Shown one piece after another: positions 7,283 through 14,891 of a DNA stretch of 15,214 nt. The notes under the pieces are model-generated. The model saw only the letters and a program-made list of their open reading frames with translations. It searched no databases and was not told the origin of the DNA. The position numbers and the translations under genes are program-made. Position 1 is the first letter of the stretch. Each line of letters opens with the position of its first letter. The stretch lies in the NCBI GenBank assembly GCA_007129085.1, contig SKWF01000045.1, positions 1 through 15,214 of the forward strand, given 5' to 3'. The DNA comes from Balneolaceae bacterium. GTDB taxonomy: Bacteria; Bacteroidota; Rhodothermia; Balneolales; Balneolaceae.

Positions 7283-7837
7283 ATGTCAAGAATAGGTAAA
7301 TATCCTGTAGAAATTGCTGAAGGCGTTGAATTTTCTATCGGCGCTGATAATGTTGTTACGATGAAAGGGCAAAAAGGTACAGGTACATTAAGGATACATC
7401 CGTCTATTAAGGTTGAAAAAACGGACTCTGAAATTGTAGTAAAACGCCAAGATGATAGTAAAGAACAAAAGTCTCTACACGGACTCTATCGTTCTTTAAT
7501 AAACAATATGATGCTTGGAGTTACTGAAGGATACACCAAAAAGCTTGAAATAATTGGTGTAGGTTACAGAGCTGCATATTCAGGTGGAGTACTGGAATTG
7601 AATCTAGGTTACTCTCACCCAATTTATTTTGTACCACCGGATGGAGTTGAAGTTGAAGTAGATACCAAAACCAAGAAAAACCCAATTTTGGTAATTACCG
7701 GTGTTAACAAAGAACTGGTTGGCCAGGTTGCTGCAAAAATTCGATCACTTAGAAAACCCGAACCTTACAAAGGAAAAGGTATTCGATATGTTGACGAATA
7801 TGTACGTAGAAAAGCCGGTAAATCAGCAGCTAAATAA
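7283..7837 (+). CDS. rplF: 50S ribosomal protein L6
   Basis: L6 has two repeated alpha/beta domains and sits near the sarcin-ricin loop where GTPase factors bind. The 184-residue protein starts MSRIGKYPVEIAEGV. The linker GVTEGYTKKLEIIGVGYRA lies near 79-97, and the C-terminal signature PEPYKGKGIRY is at 159-169. The C terminus adds a short lysine-rich end. It is 18 bases from both neighbours, and no Shine-Dalgarno sequence is evident. Confidence 0.97.
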   Translation: MSRIGKYPVEIAEGVEFSIGADNVVTMKGQKGTGTLRIHPSIKVEKTDSEIVVKRQDDSKEQKSLHGLYRSLINNMMLGVTEGYTKKLEIIGVGYRAAYSGGVLELNLGYSHPIYFVPPDGVEVEVDTKTKKNPILVITGVNKELVGQVAAKIRSLRKPEPYKGKGIRYVDEYVRRKAGKSAAK

Positions 7838-7855
7838 TTTTAAGGTGATAATCAG

Positions 7856-8224
7856 ATGAAAAAGAATAGAGTAAAAAAACAACGCCGCGATAAAATTCGC
7901 AGAAGAGTGCGTGCTACCGTTAAAGGTACAGCTGAAAGGCCAAGATTAAGCATATTTAAAAGCAGCAAGCACGTATATTTGCAGCTGATAAATGATCGTG
8001 AAAATGCAACGATCTTGTCTGTTTCTACAAAAAGCGCAGATTTACAAAGTGAATTGAAGGACAAGACATCTGTAGAATCAGCTAAAATAATTGGTGGAGA
8101 AATTGCGAAAGCAGCAATAGACCAAGGATTCAAGAAAGTTGTATTTGATCGGAGTGGTTACAAATATCACGGTATTGTAAAAGCTGCTGCCGATGGTGCC
8201 AGAGAAGGTGGATTAGACTTATAA
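7856..8224 (+). CDS. rplR: 50S ribosomal protein L18
   Basis: L18 binds 5S rRNA with L5 in the central protuberance. The 122-residue length is usual. The basic N terminus (KKQRRDKIRRRVRATVKG) leads to ERPRLSIFKSSKHVYLQLI at about 27-45, and the end contains FDRSGYKYHGIVKAAADGAR, the conserved L18 tail. AAGGTGATA before the ATG is one of the few Shine-Dalgarno-like sequences in the cluster. Confidence 0.96.
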   Translation: MKKNRVKKQRRDKIRRRVRATVKGTAERPRLSIFKSSKHVYLQLINDRENATILSVSTKSADLQSELKDKTSVESAKIIGGEIAKAAIDQGFKKVVFDRSGYKYHGIVKAAADGAREGGLDL

Positions 8225-8237
8225 ATTATATTATATC

Positions 8238-8762
8238 ATGCCAAAAATTAGAAGAAAACATAACATCCCGGCCGCTAATTTAAACCTTGAAGAAAAACTC
8301 GTGCACATCAACCGTGTATCGAAGGTAGTAAAGGGTGGACGCCGATTTAGTTTTAATGCCATTGTTGTTGTAGGAAATGGTGAAGGAGTTGTTGGGCACG
8401 GATTGGGTAAAGCCAATGAAGTTTCCGACGCTATCCAAAAAGGGTTCGATAATGCCAAAAAGAACTTGATCAAAGTATCAATGACTAAAACCGGCACAAT
8501 CCATCACCCGATTGTTGGTAAAAATGGTGCCGGAAAAGTTTTGATGCGTCCTGCTTCTGATGGTACCGGAGTAATTGCTGGTGGTGCAGTTAAGGCACTA
8601 TTGGATGTTGCCGGAGTAAAAAATATTCTGTCTAAATCATTGGGTTCCTCAAATCCACATAATATGGTTAAAGCAGCATATGAAGCATTACGACAGGCTA
8701 CTGATCCTGTAGAAGTTGCTCAGCGCAGAGGCGTTAGTGTCAGTAAAGTTTTTGAAGGATAA
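8238..8762 (+). CDS. rpsE: 30S ribosomal protein S5
   Basis: S5 lines the mRNA entry channel with S3 and S4 and affects decoding accuracy. The 174-residue protein has the double-stranded-RNA-binding N domain with VSKVVKGGRRFSFNAIVVVG (27-46) and GEGVVGHGLGKANEV (48-62), then the C domain with GTGVIAGGAVKALLDVAGV. Both domains are complete and nothing is fused to either end, so the missing L30 has not been attached here. The next gene is rplO after 24 bases, where rpmD is expected. Confidence 0.97.
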   Translation: MPKIRRKHNIPAANLNLEEKLVHINRVSKVVKGGRRFSFNAIVVVGNGEGVVGHGLGKANEVSDAIQKGFDNAKKNLIKVSMTKTGTIHHPIVGKNGAGKVLMRPASDGTGVIAGGAVKALLDVAGVKNILSKSLGSSNPHNMVKAAYEALRQATDPVEVAQRRGVSVSKVFEG

Positions 8763-8786
8763 TTAACGATTTTAAATTTACTTGTT

Positions 8787-9236
8787 ATGAAACTACACAA
8801 TTTAGAAGCTCCTGCTTCACACAAAAAACGTAAGCGTGTTGGACGTGGGCAAGGCTCCGGAATGGGAGAACAGTCTGGTAGAGGCCATAATGGACAAAAA
8901 TCCAGAAGTGGTAGTAAACTAAAATCGTGGTTTGAAGGTGGACAAATGCCACTTCAACGACGGATTCCTAAATTTGGATTTACAAACAGATTTAGAAAAG
9001 AATATCAGGCCTTAAATGTTCAGAAAGTTTCTGACTTTGTTGAAGCTGGACGATTAGAGGATAATATTAGCCGCGAAGATCTTGTAAATGCCGGTTTGGT
9101 TGATACAAATGAACGTGTTAAGCTATTGGGAACAGGCGAGATTGATAAAAAGGTAACTATAGAAGTAGATGCCTGCAGTAACTCTGCTAAAGAAAAAGTA
9201 GAAGCAGCCGGCGGTACCGTAACTATCAAAAAATAA
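8787..9236 (+). CDS. rplO: 50S ribosomal protein L15
   Basis: L15 is a late-assembly 50S protein with a long basic N-terminal extension threading into 23S rRNA. The 149-residue protein has the glycine-rich start KRVGRGQGSGMGEQSGRGHN (16-35), FEGGQMPLQRRIPKFGF (49-65), and the C-terminal VDACSNSAKEKVEAAGG segment. Its length is close to E. coli (144), so it carries no L30 fusion. It lies directly after rpsE and 31 bases before secY. Confidence 0.96.
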   Translation: MKLHNLEAPASHKKRKRVGRGQGSGMGEQSGRGHNGQKSRSGSKLKSWFEGGQMPLQRRIPKFGFTNRFRKEYQALNVQKVSDFVEAGRLEDNISREDLVNAGLVDTNERVKLLGTGEIDKKVTIEVDACSNSAKEKVEAAGGTVTIKK

Positions 9237-9267
9237 TTTCAATCTCGATTTCCAGTAATAATATCTG

Positions 9268-10575
9268 ATGAGTTTAATAGAAAATTTTCGGAATATATTT
9301 AAGATCGAAGACCTGAGAAACCGCATACTGTATGTGGTTGGAGTTCTAATGGTCTACAGAATTGGTACCTATGTAACGATGCCTGGTGTAGATGCCAGCA
9401 TGCTTACTGCAGAACAAGGAGACGCATCAAGTTTGATGGGGCTGTTTGACCTGTTTGTGGGAGGTGCATTTTCAAGAGCTGGTGTCTTTGCATTGGGTAT
9501 TATGCCTTACATTACTGCTGCAATTATCATTCAGTTGATGGGAGCGGCAGTTCCTTATTTCCAAAAACTTCAACGTGAAGGGGAAGAAGGGCGAAGGAAA
9601 ATTAACAGACTTACCAGATATGGTACTGTTGGAATTACGGCCGTACAGGCTATAGGATTTGCTATTAACTTAATGGCAACATCACCAAATGCGATTGTTG
9701 TAAGTAATGTTGCGTTTGTGTTTACAGCTATTATCGTGCTTACAGCCGGTACTACTTTTGTTATGTGGCTGGGTGAACGAATTACCGATCGTGGAATTGG
9801 AAATGGTATATCCATTCTGATTATGATTGGTATTATCGCAGCACTGCCAACGGCATTTATGAATGAGATTCAAACAACTAATAATGCAATTATAATTATT
9901 GTTGAATTAGCAGGTTTGATACTGGTGATCGCCTCTTGTGTGTTGTTAACTCAGGGTACACGAAAAATTCCTGTACAATATGCTAAGCGAGTTGTTGGCC
10001 GAAAGGTATATGGAGGTACAACTCAATATTTACCTCTTCGTGTTAACGCTGCAGGTGTGATGCCGATTATTTTTGCGCAGTCAATTATGTTTATTCCAAG
10101 TACAATCGGAACATTTTTTCCTGAGAATGAAACTGTTCAGTTTCTTACCATGTGGTCGGCAGACTTCACGGGTGTTACGTACTCGATTGTGTTTTTCATT
10201 ATCTGTGTATTCTTCACCTTCTTTTATACTGCCATTGCAGTAAATCCAAAGGAGATGGCGGATACTATGAAAAGGCAAGGTGGATTTATTCCGGGAGTAA
10301 GACCGGGTAGACAAACGGTTGAGTTTATTGATAATATTCTAACAAAAATTACTCTTCCGGGATCACTATTCTTGTCATTTGTGGCGATACTTCCTGCTAT
10401 TATAGCAAGAATGGGTGTAACACCTGGCTTTGCATTATTCTATGGTGGAACCAGTTTACTTATTATAGTGGGTGTTGCCTTGGATACATTGCAACAAATT
10501 GAAAGTCACTTAATGATGCGTCACTATGATGGATTTATGAAATCAGGCAAAATTAAAGGTAGACGTAGAGCCTAA
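9268..10575 (+). CDS. secY: Protein translocase subunit SecY
   Basis: SecY is the channel of the SecYEG translocon in the cytoplasmic membrane and passes preproteins driven by SecA or the ribosome. The 435-residue protein has about ten hydrophobic membrane segments, the first at roughly 18-38. The plug and second-segment region includes LFDLFVGGAFSRAGVFALGI (59-78). Cytoplasmic loops contain GERITDRGIGNGIS (169-182) and MADTMKRQGGFIPGVRPG (330-347), the loop that meets SecA or the ribosome, and the C terminus is basic. SecY in the spc operon between L15 and map is the usual bacterial arrangement. Its TAA shares one base with the map ATG. Confidence 0.98.
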   Translation: MSLIENFRNIFKIEDLRNRILYVVGVLMVYRIGTYVTMPGVDASMLTAEQGDASSLMGLFDLFVGGAFSRAGVFALGIMPYITAAIIIQLMGAAVPYFQKLQREGEEGRRKINRLTRYGTVGITAVQAIGFAINLMATSPNAIVVSNVAFVFTAIIVLTAGTTFVMWLGERITDRGIGNGISILIMIGIIAALPTAFMNEIQTTNNAIIIIVELAGLILVIASCVLLTQGTRKIPVQYAKRVVGRKVYGGTTQYLPLRVNAAGVMPIIFAQSIMFIPSTIGTFFPENETVQFLTMWSADFTGVTYSIVFFIICVFFTFFYTAIAVNPKEMADTMKRQGGFIPGVRPGRQTVEFIDNILTKITLPGSLFLSFVAILPAIIARMGVTPGFALFYGGTSLLIIVGVALDTLQQIESHLMMRHYDGFMKSGKIKGRRRA

Positions 10576-11384
10576 TGATTTACCTGAAGAGCGAATCAGA
10601 AATTGATAAAATGCGCGAAGCTGCGCTGCTGGTCTCTCGTACTCTTGCCGAAGTAGGCAAAGTTTTAGAACCTGGTATCACAACTGGTGAGCTCGACAGA
10701 ATTGCAGAAGAGTATATTAAGAAACATAATGCACGGCCTGCTTTTAAAGGTTACGGAGATCCTTCTAATCCATTTCCCGGTTCATTGTGTATATCAGTGA
10801 ATGAGGAAGTTGTACATGGAATTCCGGGAAAAAGAGAATTGAAAGAAGGAGATATTGTTTCTATTGATTGCGGTGTTGAGTTAGATGGTTACTTTGGTGA
10901 TCATGCTTATACTTTTGTAGCCGGAGAAACAGATGAAGAGACGAAAAGGTTATTGAGAGTCACCTTAGAATCTCTTTATAAGGGTATTGAGCAGGCAGTG
11001 CATGGAAATAAAATCGGCGATATCGGTTCAGCTGTACAGTCTCATTGTGAAAACGAGAATTTTGGAGTTGTAAGAGATTTGGTTGGTCACGGTATCGGTA
11101 AAAATATGCATGAAGATCCATCTGTGCCCAATTATGGTAAGGCGGGTAAAGGAGTTCGATTGCGAACAGGAATGGGTTTGGCTATTGAGCCTATGGTTAC
11201 CGCCGGAGATTGGAAAGTGAAAACATTGGATGATGGCTGGACGATTGTAACTGCTGATGGATCAAATGCAGCACACTTTGAACACGATATTATAGTTCGA
11301 GAAGGAAAAGCTGAAATTCTCAGTACTTTTGATTATATTTCTGAGCTAACAAAAAATGAAAATTTAGTTACCCATTATGGCTAA
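10575..11384 (+). CDS. map: Methionine aminopeptidase, type I
   Basis: This enzyme removes the initiator methionine from new proteins when the second residue is small. The 269-residue protein has the whole pita-bread metallopeptidase set. Metal ligands are D98 (SIDCG), D109 (YFGDH), H172 (GHGIG), E205 (IEPM) and E236 (HFEHD). H81 (VVHGIP) and H179 (MHEDP) are the expected substrate-side histidines. No N-terminal zinc-finger extension is present, which fits the bacterial class. About five residues at the C terminus go beyond the E. coli length (264). It overlaps secY by one base and infA by eight. Confidence 0.97.
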   Translation: MIYLKSESEIDKMREAALLVSRTLAEVGKVLEPGITTGELDRIAEEYIKKHNARPAFKGYGDPSNPFPGSLCISVNEEVVHGIPGKRELKEGDIVSIDCGVELDGYFGDHAYTFVAGETDEETKRLLRVTLESLYKGIEQAVHGNKIGDIGSAVQSHCENENFGVVRDLVGHGIGKNMHEDPSVPNYGKAGKGVRLRTGMGLAIEPMVTAGDWKVKTLDDGWTIVTADGSNAAHFEHDIIVREGKAEILSTFDYISELTKNENLVTHYG

Positions 11385-11595
11385 ACAAGAGCCAATTAAG
11401 CAGGATGGTAAAATTTTAGAAGCACTACCGAATGCTCAATTCAAAGTTGAGCTTGATAACGGTCATGAAATTTTGGCTCATGTGTCCGGTAAAATGAGAA
11501 TGTATTACATAAAAATTTTACCAGGAGATAGAGTTCAAGTAGAAATGTCTCCATACGACCTTACAAAAGGTCGCATTACATATCGTTATAAGTAA
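11377..11595 (+). CDS. infA: Translation initiation factor IF-1
   Basis: IF1 is a single OB-fold (S1-type) protein that blocks the 30S A site during initiation and helps IF2 and IF3. The 72-residue length is exactly that of most bacterial IF1. Diagnostic parts are an EALPNAQFKVELDNGHEILA segment around 15-34, HVSGKMRMYYIKILPGDRV at 35-53, and DLTKGRITYRYK at the end. The ATG lies eight bases inside map in another frame, so its translation probably follows from ribosomes finishing map; no Shine-Dalgarno sequence is visible. Confidence 0.97.
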   Translation: MAKQEPIKQDGKILEALPNAQFKVELDNGHEILAHVSGKMRMYYIKILPGDRVQVEMSPYDLTKGRITYRYK

Positions 11596-11613
11596 TCAAA
11601 AAACAGTAGTAAG

Positions 11614-11730
11614 ATGAAAACGAAATCATCAGTAAAGAAAAGAAGTTCAGACGACAAAATTGTACGCCGAAAAGGACGGGTGTACGTAATTAACAAAAGA
11701 AACCCACGTCATAAGCAACGACAAGGTTAA
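11614..11730 (+). CDS. rpmJ: 50S ribosomal protein L36, cysteine-free
   Basis: This 38-codon gene is small enough to be missed by length-filtered gene finding. The product begins MKTKSSVKKRSSDDKIVRRK and ends GRVYVINKRNPRHKQRQG, the classic L36 pattern including the HKQRQG end. L36 is a tiny late-assembly 50S protein. In the zinc form the stretch after KK carries CxxC plus a later Cys and His. Here those sites are Ser and Asp (RSSDDK) and there is no cysteine at all, so this is the zinc-independent version. It lies between infA and rpsM, the standard position, with gaps of 18 and 17 bases. Confidence 0.96.
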   Translation: MKTKSSVKKRSSDDKIVRRKGRVYVINKRNPRHKQRQG

Positions 11731-11747
11731 AACAGCGGAATTTTTCT

Positions 11748-12128
11748 ATGGCTAGAATTGCAGGAATAGATTTACCAAAACAAAAAAGAGGCATTATCGG
11801 CCTTACCTATATTTTTGGTATAGGTGATACAACTGCTCGTAAGATTTTAGATGAAGCAGGTGTCGATCATAATACTAAGGTTGTGGATTGGAATGAAGAT
11901 GAAGTTTCAAAGCTTCGAGAAATCATTGAGTCTGACCTTAAGGTCGAAGGTGCACTTAGAACTGAAGTAAACGCAAATATCCGGCGGTTGATTGAAACCG
12001 GCAGCTATAGAGGAATTCGCCATAGGCGAGGATTGCCGGTAAGAGGTCAGCGCACACAAACTAATGCTCGTACCCGTAAAGGAAAACGACGTACAGTAGC
12101 GGGTAAGAAGACAGTTACCAAAAAATAA
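11748..12128 (+). CDS. rpsM: 30S ribosomal protein S13
   Basis: S13 is in the 30S head, bridges to the 50S subunit and touches P-site tRNA through its tail. The 126-residue protein starts MARIAGIDLPKQKRGIIGLT, contains YIFGIGDTTARKIL (21-34, the helix-two-turn-helix region) and has the signature SYRGIRHRRGLPVRGQRTQT (86-105). The very basic C terminus (RTRKGKRRTVAGKKTVTKK) is typical. It is the first gene of the alpha operon, 17 bases after rpmJ. In E. coli S4 represses here through a pseudoknot; I see nothing comparable. Confidence 0.97.
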   Translation: MARIAGIDLPKQKRGIIGLTYIFGIGDTTARKILDEAGVDHNTKVVDWNEDEVSKLREIIESDLKVEGALRTEVNANIRRLIETGSYRGIRHRRGLPVRGQRTQTNARTRKGKRRTVAGKKTVTKK

Positions 12129-12142
12129 TTATTAAATAAGTT

Positions 12143-12553
12143 ATGGCTAAGAGACCAAAAAGAGGAGCTGATAAAGCTGCCAGAAAAAAGAAAAGAAAAC
12201 AGATAAGTGATCCAAACGGCATGGCTTTTATCAAAGCCACGTTTAATAATGTTTTGGTAAGTGTAACTGATTCTAATGGAAATGTACTTTCCTGGTCATC
12301 TTCCGGTAAGGAAGGTTTTAAAGGATCAAGAAAGAATACGCCATATGCCGCTCAGGTGAGCGCCGAAACTGCGGCTACGGCAGCGTATGATATGGGTTTA
12401 AGAAAAGTAGAGGTTTTTGTGAAGGGACCTGGTTCAGGTCGTGAATCTGCTATTCGAGCACTTGCAACAAGCGGTTTGGAGGTAACATCTATTAAGGATC
12501 GAACTCCTATTCCTCATAATGGATGCCGTCCACCAAAAAGAAGAAGAGTTTAA
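12143..12553 (+). CDS. rpsK: 30S ribosomal protein S11
   Basis: S11 forms part of the 30S platform beside the E site. The 136-residue length is slightly above E. coli (129), owing to a lysine-rich N-terminal extension (residues 1-20). The core includes IKATFNNVLVSVTDSNGNVL (30-49) and the C-terminal signature: GPGSGRESAIRALATSGLEV at 95-114, then TPIPHNGCRPPKRRRV. It lies 14 bases after rpsM. Confidence 0.97.
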   Translation: MAKRPKRGADKAARKKKRKQISDPNGMAFIKATFNNVLVSVTDSNGNVLSWSSSGKEGFKGSRKNTPYAAQVSAETAATAAYDMGLRKVEVFVKGPGSGRESAIRALATSGLEVTSIKDRTPIPHNGCRPPKRRRV

Positions 12554-12572
12554 ACAATAAGATTATAGCATA

Positions 12573-13178
12573 ATGGCAAGATATAGAGGTCCAAAACAAA
12601 AAATTGCAAGGCGTTTTCGAGAACCAATATTTGGTCCAAGTAACGCACTTGAAAGAAAACCATACGGTCCAGGTCAGCACGGGAGAAGTAGATATTCTCG
12701 TAAATCAGAATATGCTATTCAGCTTGATGAAAAGCAGAAGGCTAAGTACACGTACGGGCTTTTGGAGCGACAATTTAGAAATACATACGAAAAAGCAAAC
12801 GCTCAAGAAGGAGTAACCGGTGAAGTCCTGTTACAACTATTGGAGCAGAGGCTTGATAATGTAATTTTTAGAATGGGTTTTGCTAAGACAAGACGTCAAG
12901 CTCGTCAATTGGTTTCTCACAGGCACGTAGTGGTGAATAACCAGATTCTTAATATTCCATCATACCAGGTAAAAGCTGGTGATGTAATTACAATCCGGCC
13001 AAAATCCAGAAATTTGGAAATTGTCGATGAAGCACTGAGTAATAGCTCTCCCGGAAAGTATAAATGGGTAGAAGTGGACAAAAAATCCAAAACAGGAAAG
13101 TTTTTGAACGTTCCTGTATGGGAAGACATACCTGAAAATATCAACGTACAGTTGATTATTGAGCTCTATTCTAAATAA
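12573..13178 (+). CDS. rpsD: 30S ribosomal protein S4, zinc-free type
   Basis: S4 nucleates 30S assembly at the five-way junction of the 16S 5' domain and shapes the mRNA entry channel. The 201-residue protein starts MARYRGPKQKIARRF. The N-terminal region where the zinc form has CxxC-type ligands contains none, and the whole protein lacks cysteine. The S4 RNA-binding domain spans roughly 91-147, with EQRLDNVIFRMGFAKTRRQA at 91-110 followed by RQLVSHRHVVVNN. The C-terminal IPENINVQLIIELYSK matches the family end. It sits between rpsK and rpoA as in most bacteria. Confidence 0.97.
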   Translation: MARYRGPKQKIARRFREPIFGPSNALERKPYGPGQHGRSRYSRKSEYAIQLDEKQKAKYTYGLLERQFRNTYEKANAQEGVTGEVLLQLLEQRLDNVIFRMGFAKTRRQARQLVSHRHVVVNNQILNIPSYQVKAGDVITIRPKSRNLEIVDEALSNSSPGKYKWVEVDKKSKTGKFLNVPVWEDIPENINVQLIIELYSK

Positions 13179-13206
13179 TTTTAAACAGTATTAAACACAT
13201 TAAGCT

Positions 13207-14184
13207 ATGAACAGCTATAGTTTACAAATGCCGGAACCGCTTCAGGTTTCTGAGGACTCTCAAAGCTTCGGAACATTTATACTACAACCACTTGAGAGAG
13301 GGTTTGGTGTAACAGTAGGAAACTCATTTAGAAGAGTGCTACTTTCTTCGTTGCCTGGTCTGGCAATAACAGCCGTTAAGATCAATGGAGTCGATCATGA
13401 ATACTCGAGCATTGAGGGTGTTAAAGAAGATGTATATGAAATTATACTGAACTTGAAGCAGGTTCGATTTAAGCAAGTAGAGCAAAGCGGAGGAGTAATT
13501 AATATCTCCAAGTCAAGTTCCGGTAAATTAACAGGTAAGGATATTGATGATGCAACTGCAGATTTCGATGTCCTTAATCCGGAACTATTGATTGCGACAC
13601 TTTCTGATGATATTCAGATAGATATGGAGCTGCGAATTGGTAGAGGTAGGGGATATGTACCTGCTGAAGAGATGGAATCAGAATTTGAAGACGATGTGAG
13701 TCTACTTCCTATCGATGCGATCTTTACACCAATTAAAGCTGTTCAGTTTGATGTGGAAAATGTTCGTGTTGGTCAACGTACTGACTATGAAAAATTAGTT
13801 TTAAACGTGACTACGGATGGATCTTTAAATGCCAAAGAGGCATTGACGATTGCCGGTAAAATTCTTAAAGAACATATTGAGAAGTTTATTACGGAAGAGA
13901 TTGAAGAGCCATTCACGCAGGAAGAAGAAGAGGTTGATGCAGAGAAGCAACGAATTGCAGGTCTTCTTAAAACAAGCATTGAGGATTTAAACTTAAGTGT
14001 TCGAGCTTACAACTGTTTGAAGTCAGCTAATATCAATACTATAGGCGAACTTGTTTCCAGAGATGAGCAAGATTTGCTGAAGTTTAGAAACTTTGGAAAG
14101 AAGTCACTTTCTGAATTAGTTGAAGTAATTGAAGAGAAAAATCTGGAGTTTGGAATGGATGTTTCCAAATTCCTCGATAAATAA
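13207..14184 (+). CDS. rpoA: DNA-directed RNA polymerase subunit alpha
   Basis: The alpha dimer is the scaffold on which beta and beta' assemble, and its C-terminal domain binds upstream promoter DNA and activators. The 325-residue protein has the N-terminal dimerisation domain with ERGFGVTVGNSFRRVLLSSL (30-49), then PGLAITAVKINGVDHEYSS. The insert domain runs to about 180, and an acidic linker (EEPFTQEEEEVDAEK, 233-247) follows. The C-terminal domain keeps the DNA-contact set: R266, N269, C270, L271 and K272 (SVRAYNCLK), then G297, K298, K299 and S300 (FGKKSLSEL). Intact contacts suggest use of AT-rich upstream elements, such as at the adjacent rRNA locus. Confidence 0.98.
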   Translation: MNSYSLQMPEPLQVSEDSQSFGTFILQPLERGFGVTVGNSFRRVLLSSLPGLAITAVKINGVDHEYSSIEGVKEDVYEIILNLKQVRFKQVEQSGGVINISKSSSGKLTGKDIDDATADFDVLNPELLIATLSDDIQIDMELRIGRGRGYVPAEEMESEFEDDVSLLPIDAIFTPIKAVQFDVENVRVGQRTDYEKLVLNVTTDGSLNAKEALTIAGKILKEHIEKFITEEIEEPFTQEEEEVDAEKQRIAGLLKTSIEDLNLSVRAYNCLKSANINTIGELVSRDEQDLLKFRNFGKKSLSELVEVIEEKNLEFGMDVSKFLDK

Positions 14185-14196
14185 GAGGATTTATAA

Positions 14197-14877
14197 ATGC
14201 GCCATTTAGTAAAAGGAAGAAAATTAAGCAGAACGTCTTCGCATAGAAAAGCAACTATGCAAGCTCTCTCGTGTGCCTTGATTAAACATAAAATGATCAA
14301 GACTACTGTTACAAAAGCGAAAGAGTTAAGAAGATATGTAGAGCCTATTATCACAAAGTCGAAAAATGATACTGTGCATAATCGGCGGCAAGCTTTCTCA
14401 TCATTACAAGACAAAGAAGCAGTTTCCATACTTTTTGATGAGATTGCTCCTGAAGTAGCCGATCGCCCCGGTGGGTATACTCGTGTGTTAAAACTCGGTT
14501 TTCGCTTGGGTGATAGTACAGATATGGCCCTCATTGAGCTGGTTGATTTCAGCGATTATGAGCCTGAGGAAAGAGCTACAAAGAAAAAGAGAACTAGAAG
14601 GGCAGGTAAGTCCAATAAACCTACTACTTCTGAACCACAATCAGAGCAGAAAGAAGATAAAAAGGTTGAGGCTGATACTGATAAAGAGGAGACTCAAAAA
14701 ACAGTTGAAGATAATACGGATGACAAAACATCAGCTCAGGTTTCAACAGATATGACTGCTAAGGAGGCCATTGCTCATATTAAGGACACTCCCATAGAAG
14801 AGTTAGAGGGTTTTGTTACCGAAGATGAGGAACGTGTTACTGTAAATGATGCTTGGGAAAGTAAGAAGGCTGAATAA
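14197..14877 (+). CDS. rplQ: 50S ribosomal protein L17 with long C-terminal extension
   Basis: L17 sits on the solvent side near the tunnel exit. Residues 1-118 are the full family core: MRHLVKGRKLSRTSSHRKAT, ITKAKELRRYVEPIITKSK-like helix (here TVTKAKELRRYVEP at 37-50), RPGGYTRVLKLGFRLGD (90-106) and MALIELVD. E. coli L17 is 127 residues; this one has 226. The added part is a basic patch (KKKRTRR, 129-135), a disordered-looking stretch rich in K, E, D, T, S and Q (about 137-185), and a last folded-looking piece at 186-225 with TAKEAIAHIK, EELEGFVTEDEERVTV and AWESKK. An AGAGGAT lies before the ATG. It is the last protein gene before the rRNA locus. Confidence 0.96.
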   Translation: MRHLVKGRKLSRTSSHRKATMQALSCALIKHKMIKTTVTKAKELRRYVEPIITKSKNDTVHNRRQAFSSLQDKEAVSILFDEIAPEVADRPGGYTRVLKLGFRLGDSTDMALIELVDFSDYEPEERATKKKRTRRAGKSNKPTTSEPQSEQKEDKKVEADTDKEETQKTVEDNTDDKTSAQVSTDMTAKEAIAHIKDTPIEELEGFVTEDEERVTVNDAWESKKAE

Positions 14878-14891
14878 GCAATAGTTTTCGA

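Noticed and set aside
14007..14534. 175-codon open frame on the minus strand across rpoA and rplQ
   Set aside because: It lies entirely antisense to two well-identified genes, has no recognisable motif, and is the kind of frame expected opposite a codon-biased gene.
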